Shown here piece by piece: positions 6,400 to 13,357 of a DNA stretch of 15,482 nucleotides. Both the position numbers and the translations under genes were made by a program. The DNA is from Deltaproteobacteria bacterium (lineage in GTDB: Bacteria; Desulfobacterota; Binatia; UBA9968). Positions within the stretch are counted from its first letter, which is position 1, and each line of letters opens with the position of its first letter. The DNA is taken from contig JACPFH010000431.1 in NCBI GenBank assembly GCA_016183075.1, positions 1 through 15,482 on the forward strand, in the 5' to 3' direction. The notes beneath the pieces were generated by a model. That model saw only the letters and a program-made list of their open reading frames with translations. It was not told where the DNA came from and did no database searches.

Positions 6400-7572
6400 A
6401 TGGCTATGGGATCTGGATTGACGGGATTGGAACTGTTTCCTCGTTTTTCCGATGGGGAATATTCTCGCCGCCATCAGGCGGTGCGCGCGGCTATGGCCAA
6501 GGAAGACCTGGATGCCATCGTCATCAGCGGCGGGCCCGGCGCCCCCGAAATTCACTACCTGGTGAATTACCTGGCCCAATCGCCGTGCTGGCTTGTTTTT
6601 CCCCGGGAAGGGGAGCCGTCTTGTTTCATCCATTTTTACAATCATCTTGCGTGCGCGCAGGCGCAGGCTATCATCTCCGATGTCCGTTGGTATGGTCCAT
6701 CGCCCATCGAGATCGTGGCAGAAGAGCTGCGGCGAAGAGACCTGGGCCGAAGCCGGATCGGCCTGGTCAGCTTCAGCACCATTTCGCACCGTCACTTTAC
6801 CGACTTGCAGCGCCGGCTGCCGGAGATCCAGCTCGTCGATTTTGGATCGCAGCTATCGAGAATTCGCTGGGTACGAAGCGAAGAGGAGCTGGCCTATTTA
6901 CGGCGGAGTGGCTACCTGACGGACCTCGCTTGCGAGGCCCTCGAACAACGCCTCCGGCCCGGCATGGCCGAATATGACATTCTTGCTATCGTTTACGGCG
7001 CCTACATCAAAAACGGCGGCGATCCAGGAATTCATTTCATCGCCACCACCAACATGGCAGACCCTGATCGGTACGTGCCTTGGCAGCGTGTGACGCCGCG
7101 CACGATCGGCGTCGGCAGCGTGGTGATTACGGAACTCACGGTGAGCTACTGGGGTTACGCGACCCAGATTCATAGGCCGTTCGCCGTCGGGCGGGAACCT
7201 TCACCCGTGTATCGCGAGCTGTTTGATGCCGCGCTGCAATGCTACGAGAGAGTGCGGCGGGTCTGCAAGCCCGGAACCACGAGCGAAGAGATTGTAGCGG
7301 CAAGCTCCATCATCGAAGAGCGCGGCTTCACGAGCTATGACAGCGTTTTTCATGGCGAGCGCGGGAAGTTCCCGGAGCTGGGGACACAAAGCGCCACCCA
7401 TCCGTTGGAGCCTTGGACCTTGGTCGAAAACATGGTCCATGTCATCCAGCCCAATCCCATAACTCGGGATCATCGGGCGGGCTTACAACTCGGCGCGGCC
7501 GTCGTGGTCAAGCCCGACGGGGGAGAGCCGCTGCACAATTATCCTTTTAAGTTTCCCGTCTGCGGCGTTTGA
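6400..7572 (+). CDS. M24-family (creatinase/Xaa-Pro peptidase fold) protein lacking most metal ligands
   Basis: This 390-residue protein has a creatinase N-terminal domain (about 15-150) and a pita-bread M24 domain (about 160-385). Family landmarks are KSEEELAYLRRS-like RSEEELAYLRRSGYL, RPGMAEYDI, the strand VVITELTVSYWGYATQIHRPFAVG, CKPGTTSEEI, and MVHVIQPNP. In metal-dependent Xaa-Pro peptidases the two Asp, one His and two Glu ligands lie in these blocks. By eye alignment the first Asp is Glu245, the second Asp is Gln256, the first Glu is Gln350, the last Glu is Gly365, and a His is kept (His318 or His334). It is therefore unlikely to be a classical di-metal peptidase. Creatinase is a known metal-free relative acting on C-N bonds, but its catalytic His also appears to be missing. 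It is likely the first gene of a rightward cassette. The reaction is unknown. Confidence 0.85.
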   Translation: MAMGSGLTGLELFPRFSDGEYSRRHQAVRAAMAKEDLDAIVISGGPGAPEIHYLVNYLAQSPCWLVFPREGEPSCFIHFYNHLACAQAQAIISDVRWYGPSPIEIVAEELRRRDLGRSRIGLVSFSTISHRHFTDLQRRLPEIQLVDFGSQLSRIRWVRSEEELAYLRRSGYLTDLACEALEQRLRPGMAEYDILAIVYGAYIKNGGDPGIHFIATTNMADPDRYVPWQRVTPRTIGVGSVVITELTVSYWGYATQIHRPFAVGREPSPVYRELFDAALQCYERVRRVCKPGTTSEEIVAASSIIEERGFTSYDSVFHGERGKFPELGTQSATHPLEPWTLVENMVHVIQPNPITRDHRAGLQLGAAVVVKPDGGEPLHNYPFKFPVCGV

Positions 7573-7603
7573 GAAAGGGGAACAGAGCCGAGCGCCGTTC
7601 TGG

Positions 7604-7633
7604 TTGACAACATCGAAGACGTTGATCTATGAA
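7604..7633 (+). promoter_or_regulatory. Candidate sigma70 promoter of the PuuE-like gene
   Basis: TTGACA (7604-7609, perfect) is followed after 18 bp by TATGAA (7628-7633, 4/6). The predicted start near 7640 lies 33 nt before ATG 7673 and within the 100-bp gap after the M24 gene, so the PuuE-like gene can be expressed separately. Confidence 0.5.
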
Positions 7634-7672
7634 GCAACGGTAAGCACTTTGTCGCTAGTTGGAGGAGAGGTT

Positions 7673-8584
7673 ATGTTGCCACAGCACCAGTCGTTCTACG
7701 AAGCGTTTTCGAAAGCGGACAAGCTAAAGCTCGAGTGGCCGCACAAGGCAAAGCTGGCGGTGAGTTTGGTGGGAAACTTAGAAGCCTGGACGGAGAGCTT
7801 GGACCCGAAGCACCGCAGAACCCACCACGTCGGAGGCTCAGGGCCGCTTACGAACGATGACGCGAGATGTTCTTATGATTTCAAGACCGCAAGCGAAAAC
7901 GACTACGGCGGCCGGACCGGGGCATGGCGCATCCTCCGAATACTTAAAAAGTATGATGTGAAAGCCTCTTTCAATATCAACGCCCTTGCCGCGATCAAAT
8001 ACCCGGAAGCGGTGAAGCAAATTCACGCCGACGGTCATGAAGTGGTCGGGCACAATTATGCCGAAGACATCCAGTCCCCGTTTCTTTCCAGGGAGGAGGA
8101 GAAAGAGGAGATTCAGGCTTGCGTCAAGATTTTCCGCGAGCTTTTGGGTGAGCGGCCGTATGGCTGGTTATCGTCCGGGATGAGGCATACGGAGCACACC
8201 GTGGCGCTGCTCGCCGAGGAGGGCTTTTTGTGGCATGGGGACGCGCTCAATGACGATGACCCCTACATAGTTCGGGTCGACGGGAAAACGATGTTGGAAA
8301 TCCCTTATAAAACTTCGGTGACCGGTCTCAATGACACGGGAATGTTCCGGCGCGGGAAAATGGCGCGGGATCTATTGCAAGCATTCAAGGATGAGTTTGA
8401 TGTTCTCTACGAGGAATCACAAGAGCGGCCCAAGTTTCTCACGGTGGGAATGCATTGCCAGATGGCTTTTCCGGCAACCGGCAAGTTCTACGATGAGGCG
8501 ATTCAGTACGCGCGATCCTTTCCCGACGTCTGGTTCGCCCGGCGCATAGATATCGCGCGGTGGATTCTGGAAGCCAGAGGTTAG
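7673..8584 (+). CDS. Polysaccharide-deacetylase (CE4/NodB) family protein, PuuE/allantoinase-like
   Basis: This 303-residue protein follows the PuuE layout: GGRTGAWRILRIL (79-91), HADGHEVVGHNYAED (118-132), ERPYGWLSSGMRHT (160-173), LNDDDPY (192-198), PKFLTVGMHCQ (253-263) and RRIDIARW (290-297). PuuE relatives hydrolyse cyclic amides (allantoin, cyclic imides) rather than acetyl sugars. The CE4 metal signature is degraded: the TFDDGP motif reads SLVGNLEAW, and the HxxxH box keeps only the first His (His127), with Glu/Asp at 131-132 where the second should be. That matches metal-independent PuuE-type enzymes. There is no signal peptide, so it is cytoplasmic. The start is ATG 7673, with GGAGG at 7661-7665. 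A TTG at 7604 would extend it by 23 residues but coincides with the promoter -35. Exact substrate is unknown. Confidence 0.85.
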   Translation: MLPQHQSFYEAFSKADKLKLEWPHKAKLAVSLVGNLEAWTESLDPKHRRTHHVGGSGPLTNDDARCSYDFKTASENDYGGRTGAWRILRILKKYDVKASFNINALAAIKYPEAVKQIHADGHEVVGHNYAEDIQSPFLSREEEKEEIQACVKIFRELLGERPYGWLSSGMRHTEHTVALLAEEGFLWHGDALNDDDPYIVRVDGKTMLEIPYKTSVTGLNDTGMFRRGKMARDLLQAFKDEFDVLYEESQERPKFLTVGMHCQMAFPATGKFYDEAIQYARSFPDVWFARRIDIARWILEARG

Positions 8585-8660
8585 TTTTCTTTTCGGCGTC
8601 GAGCGGTTTGGCCACCCCGATCTCACGGTCGGGATTGAGTTGATGGCGATGGTTCCAACC

Positions 8661-8711
8661 GAGCGCGCAAATCTGTGAGATCGCGCTCCTTGCAGGCTCT
8701 CTTCCCTTTTT
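8661..8711 (+). terminator. Weak candidate terminator after the PuuE-like gene
   Basis: GAGCGCG (8661-8667) pairs with CGCGCTC (8682-8688) around a 14-nt loop. A T5 run (8707-8711) follows after an 18-nt pyrimidine-rich stretch, which is further away than in good terminators. GATCTCAC (8619-8626) and GTGAGATC (8675-8682) form a competing 8-bp pairing. The rest of the 210-bp gap (8585-8794) shows no clear gene or promoter. Confidence 0.25.
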
Positions 8712-8794
8712 GAAACGTTTGCTGGTTTCCGGGTCCCGGCTCAGGCCAGTTCACCCTGGAGACATCTCACGAAGCGTAACCACCATGCCCACCC

Positions 8795-10249
8795 ATGGCA
8801 CAACGCGTTGACCGGATTCTGCTTTCCAGCGTGATGCTGGGAAACTTTCTGGCGGGTGTGGCTGCCAGGATTTTCGCGATCTCGCTTCCCAGCGTAGCCC
8901 ACGGCCTTGAAACCGACCTGGTCGGGATTTCCTGGGCGCTGGTTTCTTATGAGCTGTCCGCGATCAGTTTTTCCGTAGTCTTTGGCAGAATCGGGGATAT
9001 TTACGGGCGACTGAGGGTCTACAGCCTGGGGCTGCTTTTTCTTACCGCAAGCTCGTTTCTCTGCGGGCTATCGCAAAATATCGTCCAACTCATCGTTTTT
9101 CGCTTTATTCAGGGCGTTGCCGCGGCCATGACGCAGTCCACGGGCCGGGCGCTGGCGATGGAGTCGATGCCGGAGGGAGCGACGGCGCGAAGCCAAGGAT
9201 TAATGACCATGGCCTTTGCCACCGGGTCCTTTCTCGGGCCGAGCCTTGGCGGGCTGATTATCGATTTTATTCACTGGCGAGGAATCTTCTTCTTCGTCGT
9301 ACCGATCGGCGCGATCGGCACTTTCTTGGCGTTTGCGAATTGGCGGCGATTAAAGGCTTTCGATAGCACGCCGCCGTCGGCGGCCAAGCCCTCGGTGGAC
9401 TATCTCGGGGCCGGACTGCTCCTCGCGGCGACGTGTGCTCTGCTCGCGGTTTTGAATCAAAGGGTTATGGAGATCATGACTTTCGGGCAGCGGGCACTCC
9501 TGCTGCTTCTTTTTGGCGGCGCGCTGGGCGGCTTTTTGTTGCGGGAGAGCACCGTCACGAGCCCCGTGGTAGATCTTTCTCTTTTTCGCATCCGCATGTT
9601 CGCCTTCAGCAGCTTGAGCCTTCTGTTGCTGTCCATAACCTACGGGCTGACGCTTTTCATCCTGCCGTTTTATCTTCAGGAGGTTCTCCATCTTTCCCCC
9701 TCGTTTATCGGCGTTCTCTTTATGACACCGCCTTTCTTCACTTTAACCCTTTCAGCGGCCGTCGGTTCCCTTACAGATCGGACGGGTCCGAGGCTTCCCG
9801 CAACCGCCGGCGTCTCCTTCCACGTAGTTGCTCTTTTTCTGGGGACAACCTTACGGGCGGATTCGCATTGGCTTTTGCCCGCGGCCCTGCTGGCTTTGGG
9901 AGGGCTCGGCAACGCGTTATTTCTTACACCCAATCACTCGGCCATGCTCGGCTCTGTGCCGGCCCAACACCGGGGTTTGGCCACGGGGGCGCTCTATCTA
10001 ACTTTCAACCTGGGGATGATCTTGGGCATATCGCTAGGGGGTTTTTTGATGACGAAGCTGTTTCGCCTGATCAGCGGAGTGCCAACCGCGGTGCCTTCGG
10101 CGCTAGATTCTGCCGCCTTTGTGACGGCATTCAACGTGGTTTTTGGGGTCGCGGTCGGATTGAGCCTCGTGGCGCTGATCGCGTCGGCGATGAGGGGCGC
10201 GAAGGTCAGCCAGCAGGCTTCACTTTACAATGGAAGGGCGTTGCCATGA
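8795..10249 (+). CDS. MFS transporter, 14-TM DHA2 (EmrB/QacA) type
   Basis: A 484-residue integral membrane protein with about 14 hydrophobic segments. MFS motif A is GRIGDIYGRLR (64-74, between TM2 and TM3). The antiporter motif C, ATGSFLGPSLGG, is near 142-153 in TM5, followed by the WRGIFFFVVPIG of TM6 that is typical of DHA2 drug:H+ antiporters. The family exports hydrophobic compounds in exchange for protons; here it could export a toxic substrate or product of the neighbouring oxidoreductases. The start ATG 8795 has no convincing Shine-Dalgarno. An in-frame TAA at 8777 bounds it upstream. Its stop overlaps the mini-ORF start as ATGA (10246-10249), and the second LLM gene follows 43 nt later, so these are one operon. 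Confidence 0.9.
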   Translation: MAQRVDRILLSSVMLGNFLAGVAARIFAISLPSVAHGLETDLVGISWALVSYELSAISFSVVFGRIGDIYGRLRVYSLGLLFLTASSFLCGLSQNIVQLIVFRFIQGVAAAMTQSTGRALAMESMPEGATARSQGLMTMAFATGSFLGPSLGGLIIDFIHWRGIFFFVVPIGAIGTFLAFANWRRLKAFDSTPPSAAKPSVDYLGAGLLLAATCALLAVLNQRVMEIMTFGQRALLLLLFGGALGGFLLRESTVTSPVVDLSLFRIRMFAFSSLSLLLLSITYGLTLFILPFYLQEVLHLSPSFIGVLFMTPPFFTLTLSAAVGSLTDRTGPRLPATAGVSFHVVALFLGTTLRADSHWLLPAALLALGGLGNALFLTPNHSAMLGSVPAQHRGLATGALYLTFNLGMILGISLGGFLMTKLFRLISGVPTAVPSALDSAAFVTAFNVVFGVAVGLSLVALIASAMRGAKVSQQASLYNGRALP

Positions 10250-10275
10250 AAAAAATGGGAACGATGATGGTTTGA
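10246..10275 (+). CDS. Nine-codon mini-ORF MKKMGTMMV between MFS and LLM genes
   Basis: ATG 10246 overlaps the MFS stop (ATGA) and is preceded by GGAAGGG (10232-10238) at normal spacing. The reading frame is ATG-AAA-AAA-ATG and stops at 10273-10275, 3 nt before the AGGAGG of the next gene. It may be a translational relay that carries ribosomes to the LLM gene, or chance. It is far too short for any homology claim. Confidence 0.3.
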   Translation: MKKMGTMMV

Positions 10276-10292
10276 GATAGGAGGACACACTC

Positions 10293-11234
10293 ATGGGTAG
10301 CGGCGCGATTCCGTGTGGCATTGAAATGCCCCAGGTATTTATTGACACCCCGGTCGATATCCCTCTGATTCGGGATTTTCTCACGAAAGCGGAGATGCTC
10401 GGCTATGACGGTGTCTGGGTGCAGGAACAGATCCTCAGCGACTTTCCCGTGCTTGAGTCCGTGAGCCTCCTGAATTATGCGGCGGCGCTGACGTCGAGGC
10501 TGCGCCTTGGAACTTCGGTGCTCCTGGCGAATCTCCGTAACCCGCTACAGCTCGCCAAGAGCCTTTCCACATTGGACCACCTAAGCCAGGGTCGCCTGAC
10601 TGTAGGGATTGGCCTCGGCGGGGGCCGCGCCGGATCAGCGACCGGTGAGGAATCCATTTTCGGCTATTCGAGCGAGCACAGGGTGCGCCGCTTCGTCGAG
10701 GGGATTGAGGTCATGAAAGCGCTGTGGACCGAACCTGCGGCCAAATATCAAGGCAGCTTCTGGCGTTTTAACGACGTTCCGATGGAGCCCAAGCCGGTTC
10801 AGAAACCGCATCCTCCGATCTGGTTCGGCGCGCACCGGGAGGTGGCGCTAAGAAGGGCGGTAAAATATGGCGACGGATGGATGGGGGCAGGCTCTTCGCC
10901 GACAGCCACCTTCCTGAAGGAGTCTGGGCTTGTTCGTCGCTTTCTCGAACAGGCCGGGCGCGACCCGGCCACGTTTTCCATCTCCAAGCGAGTTTATATC
11001 GCCGTCGATAACGATCGTGAGCGCGCGGAGCGGCGCTTATGCCGCTGGTTTTCGGTCCGGTATAAGAGCAGCGACCTTGCCCGGCGGGTTTCGGTATGGG
11101 GGAGCCCGGAGGCTTGTGTCGATCGGCTAAAAGAGATCATTAATGGAGGAGCTAAGCACCTCCTGCTCAATCCAGTCTTCGACGAAATGGAGCATCTGGA
11201 GCTTCTGGCGAGAGAAATCATACCGCAGCTTTAG
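10293..11234 (+). CDS. LLM class (luciferase-like / F420-dependent) flavin oxidoreductase
   Basis: A 313-residue luciferase-like TIM-barrel protein. It shows the PVDIPLIRDFLTKAEMLGYDGVWVQEQ start, RLRLGTSVLLANLRNPLQLAKSLSTLDHLSQGRLTVGIGLGG (the LGTxV and SxGRxxxGxGxG blocks), RVRRFVEGIEVMKALWTE, and KPVQKPHPPIWFGA, followed by ALRRAVKYGDGWMGAG. It is shorter than the 378-residue LLM protein at 5103-6239 and clearly from a different subfamily; the TxxxHLSxGR and HPPIWxGA pattern is seen in F420- as well as FMN-dependent members. The cofactor is not decidable here. The start ATG 10293 has a strong AGGAGG (10279-10284) 8 nt upstream. It ends the rightward cassette; stem-loops and a repeat doublet follow. 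Confidence 0.9.
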   Translation: MGSGAIPCGIEMPQVFIDTPVDIPLIRDFLTKAEMLGYDGVWVQEQILSDFPVLESVSLLNYAAALTSRLRLGTSVLLANLRNPLQLAKSLSTLDHLSQGRLTVGIGLGGGRAGSATGEESIFGYSSEHRVRRFVEGIEVMKALWTEPAAKYQGSFWRFNDVPMEPKPVQKPHPPIWFGAHREVALRRAVKYGDGWMGAGSSPTATFLKESGLVRRFLEQAGRDPATFSISKRVYIAVDNDRERAERRLCRWFSVRYKSSDLARRVSVWGSPEACVDRLKEIINGGAKHLLLNPVFDEMEHLELLAREIIPQL

Positions 11235-11262
11235 TGTCTGCTCCGGGGATGGTTGAAACCCC

Positions 11263-11463
11263 TCGCCTTCAGGCGAAGCGAAAGTCCGTCATGCCCGCGT
11301 AAGCGGGCATCCAGGATGGTGGCGGGGGAATCCATGAGGCAAAGACTGGATTCCCGCCTGCGCGGGAATGACTGAATAGGCAGGTAGTCGACTTCCAGTC
11401 GACGGTTTTGGGACCCCTTGGCTTGACGCCGAGGGGTGTTCAGTGAAAGAAATAACTCTTTCA
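11263..11463. other. Stem-loop cluster in the 303-bp gap between convergent genes
   Basis: Besides the REP doublet, the gap 11235-11537 holds TCGCCT/AGGCGA (11263-11276), GTCGAC-ttcca-GTCGAC (11387-11403), CCCCTTGGC/GCCGAGGGG (11414-11436, 9 pairs with one G-U, 5-nt loop) and TGAAAG/CTTTCA (11444-11463). None has a proper T-run, but the 11414-11436 stem is strong enough to help stop transcription from either side. No coding sequence is seen in the gap; 11464-11537 is AT-richer and shows no further recognised structure. Confidence 0.5.
11288..11372. repeat. REP/dRS3-like inverted doublet (85 bp, MITE-like)
   Basis: Two 27-nt units (11288-11314 and 11346-11372) are inverted copies of each other with 23 of 27 positions matching. 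Each holds a 6-8-6 palindrome: ATGCCC-N8-GGGCAT (11291-11310) and ATTCCC-N8-GGGAAT (11350-11369). The second is exactly the format of the Neisseria dRS3 repeat and resembles intergenic palindromes common in other proteobacteria. Between them GGCGGGGGAATCCA (11321-11334) is a partial third copy that can also pair with the right unit. It lies between convergent genes, as REP doublets usually do. No transposase or RAYT gene is in the window. Confidence 0.75.
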
Positions 11464-11537
11464 ATAGAAGCTGTTGTACATATAAGCTCAGGTATTACTT
11501 TATATCACTCCTTGTGGTCAGCGCCGGCAGGCGGCGA

Positions 11538-12176
11538 TCAGAGGCCATCGCCCAGCTCTGGTGCATCGAGATGACCGGTATCGCCCCAGGTTTGGAGGAC
11601 CCAAAATCCTTGGTTCTGATAGGTAAAGATATTGATGCTGGCGTTGCGGAATTCGAAACGACGCGGGGCTTGGAAAGGGATGGAAAGAGTGTGGCGAAAC
11701 AGTCCGCTTAAAACCCCGACGTGAGTAACCACCACGATCGTCTCACCCAGGTGCTTTTGGGCAATCTCTTCCAGGCAACGGATGTTGCGCTCGACCTGTT
11801 GTCGCATGCTTTCGCCGCTGGGTATGACGTAATCCGGGCCGAGGGTTGTGTGCAGGCGGTAAGCCTCGGGATGGGCCTGCCGGATCTCTTCGGTGTGCAG
11901 GCCCTGGAAGATGCCGAGGTTCCTTTCCCGCAAGCGCTCATCGACCGTGACCTTGTGACCCGTTGTATTGGCGATGATCTCAGCGGTGCGGCAGGCTCGG
12001 CCGAGGTCGCTGCTATAGAGCGCCTTAAAAGTGAATTTTTTCAGGCGGCGAGCCAGCGATTCGGCCTGAGCAATGCCCCGGGCTGTTAGCGGGCTATCCA
12101 GATGGCCCTGGCGCCTGCCTTCCAGGTTCCAGGTCGTCTCGCCGTGGCGGACGACGATGATTTGGGCTCTATCCAT
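11538..12176 (-). CDS. Histidine phosphatase family protein (phosphoglycerate mutase-like)
   Basis: A 212-residue branch-1 histidine phosphatase. The N-terminal IIVVRHGETTWN carries the RHG motif, with phospho-accepting His11. Arg60 (SSDLGRACRTAEI), acidic Glu84 (LRERNLGIFQG) and His152 (VVVTHVGV) complete the catalytic pocket. The length and the LRExxLGxFQG block fit the cofactor-dependent PGM-like, CobC or sugar-phosphate phosphatase subgroups; the substrate is not decidable. The start is ATG 12176. Its Shine-Dalgarno AGGAGG (complement of 12182-12187) overlaps the stop codon of the upstream oxidase gene, only 9 nt away, so the two form an operon with likely coupled translation. No cobalamin genes are near, so I do not call it cobC. 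Confidence 0.88.
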   Translation of the reverse strand: MDRAQIIVVRHGETTWNLEGRRQGHLDSPLTARGIAQAESLARRLKKFTFKALYSSDLGRACRTAEIIANTTGHKVTVDERLRERNLGIFQGLHTEEIRQAHPEAYRLHTTLGPDYVIPSGESMRQQVERNIRCLEEIAQKHLGETIVVVTHVGVLSGLFRHTLSIPFQAPRRFEFRNASINIFTYQNQGFWVLQTWGDTGHLDAPELGDGL

Positions 12177-12185
12177 GCCTTCCTC

Positions 12186-13262
12186 CTAAGCTACATGCCC
12201 GCCAGGTATATTCACGAAGGCGCTCATCTCGTGAGGGAGCGTGACCGGGTCTGCCTTGCATACGTGTGCCGGGCTCAGCTCATTAACCCGTGTGACACCG
12301 AGAAGACCCATCACGGTCAAGATCTCGTTTTCGAGTAATTCCAGGACCCGCACAAGGCCTTCCTTTCCGGCTGCAGCCAAACCCCATCCTTGAAGCTTAC
12401 CGATCGCGACGGCTCGGGCGCCTAGCGCAATCGCTTTCAGGATATCGCTCCCGCGCAGTATGCCGCCGTCCATAATGATCTCTGCCTTGCCCTTCACCGC
12501 CTGGACGATCTCCGGGAGCATGTCAATGGTTGCCCGGTTGTGGTCGAGCTGGCGCCCGCCGTGGTTCGAGACGTAGATGACGTCGACCCCGTGTTGAACG
12601 GCGATCGCCGCGTCCTCGGCGGTTGCCACACCTTTAAGGATGAACGGCAGGCCGGCGATCTCCTTGACCATGTCCAGGGTCTCCCAGGTGACCGAAGCCT
12701 GGTGTTTCGGGTCAGGCGGTACGCGCCGGGCAGGAGGAAGCCAGCGGTCGATCATCTGCCGCTCCCTCCTCCCGTAGTAGGCTGTATCCACGGTAAGGCA
12801 CAGCGCCGCGTAGCCGGCTTTTTTCGCCCGGGCGAGAATGGTTTCCACCCATTTCAAGTCGCCATGGACGTAAAGTTGGAAGATCTTGGGATTGGAGCCG
12901 CTGGCGGCAGTTTCCTCGAGACTCGGCTGCGTGACCGAGCTCACGAAGTTGATCGTCCCGAACTCCGCCGCCGCCATGGCGACGGTCGCGCCACCCCCGG
13001 GGGCGAGGATCTGAAGCGATCCGATCGGAGCGAGCATTACGGGAATGCGCAGTTTGTGTCCCAGGAAGGAAGTCGAGGTGTCGATCTGCGAGACATCGAC
13101 CAAAACGCGCGGCCGAAACGCGATGGAATCGAGGCTGCGCCGGTTGCGGCGCATCGTGGTTTCAGACTCCGCTCCGCCGGTCAGATAGTCCCAAACGTTT
13201 TGGCTGAGATTACGGCGCGCCGCCAGAATAATCTCCTGATTGCTGACAAAATCGAGTCCCAT
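12186..13262 (-). CDS. Alpha-hydroxy-acid oxidizing protein (FMN-dependent lactate dehydrogenase / glycolate oxidase family)
   Basis: A 358-residue FMN TIM-barrel enzyme that oxidises L-2-hydroxy acids to 2-keto acids. Family landmarks are YLTGGAESE (Tyr26), RPRVLVDVSQID, IPVMLAPIG, FQLYVHGD (Tyr131), GRRERQM, FILKGVATAEDA (Lys210), SNHGGRQLDHN with catalytic His234 and Arg237, and DGGILRGSDILKAIALGARAVAIG. After this the usual VGRP reads IGKLQGWGL, with Lys289 in place of the conserved phosphate-contacting Arg. The GITxxLS-type membrane loop of LldD is not obvious, so it may be soluble. Start ATG 13262 has GGGAGG 7 nt upstream. A possible promoter lies at 13289-13316. Lactate, glycolate, mandelate or other 2-hydroxy acids are all possible substrates. 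Confidence 0.9.
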   Translation of the reverse strand: MGLDFVSNQEIILAARRNLSQNVWDYLTGGAESETTMRRNRRSLDSIAFRPRVLVDVSQIDTSTSFLGHKLRIPVMLAPIGSLQILAPGGGATVAMAAAEFGTINFVSSVTQPSLEETAASGSNPKIFQLYVHGDLKWVETILARAKKAGYAALCLTVDTAYYGRRERQMIDRWLPPARRVPPDPKHQASVTWETLDMVKEIAGLPFILKGVATAEDAAIAVQHGVDVIYVSNHGGRQLDHNRATIDMLPEIVQAVKGKAEIIMDGGILRGSDILKAIALGARAVAIGKLQGWGLAAAGKEGLVRVLELLENEILTVMGLLGVTRVNELSPAHVCKADPVTLPHEMSAFVNIPGGHVA

Positions 13263-13288
13263 GGTGTTGCCTCCCTACAGTGCACCGA

Positions 13289-13316
13289 ATTCTGCGCGAT
13301 CGGCGCATTTTTGCAA
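13289..13316 (-). promoter_or_regulatory. Weak promoter and small palindrome upstream of the alpha-hydroxy-acid oxidase
   Basis: On the minus strand, TTGCAA (13311-13316, 4/6) is followed after 16 bp by CAGAAT (complement of 13289-13294, 4/6), placing the start about 20 nt before ATG 13262. The spacer holds the dyad TGCGC-gatcg-GCGCA (13293-13307), which is the right place for an operator. Confidence 0.3.
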
Positions 13317-13357
13317 AAGCGTAAATATCGCAGGTACAAAGGCGAAGGAAGTGAGGG

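Noticed and set aside
8729..8739. CCGGGTCCCGG palindrome upstream of the MFS gene
   Set aside because: Eleven-base palindromes are expected by chance in GC-rich DNA and there is no promoter alignment to support an operator.
8785..8811. ATG at 8785 giving an eight-residue frame overlapping the MFS start
   Set aside because: No Shine-Dalgarno and no sign of coding use; probably chance.
9433..10275. 280-codon open frame on the plus strand in a second frame
   Set aside because: It overlaps the MFS transporter, reads as low-complexity Arg/Ser/Gly-rich sequence and has no recognisable domain; only its last nine codons were considered separately.
11288..11372. CRISPR-like repeat unit
   Set aside because: There are only two full units and they are inverted, not direct, with no regular spacers.
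11522..11536. CGCCG/CGGCG hairpin as terminator of the histidine phosphatase
   Set aside because: The stem is 5 bp and no T-run follows on the minus strand.
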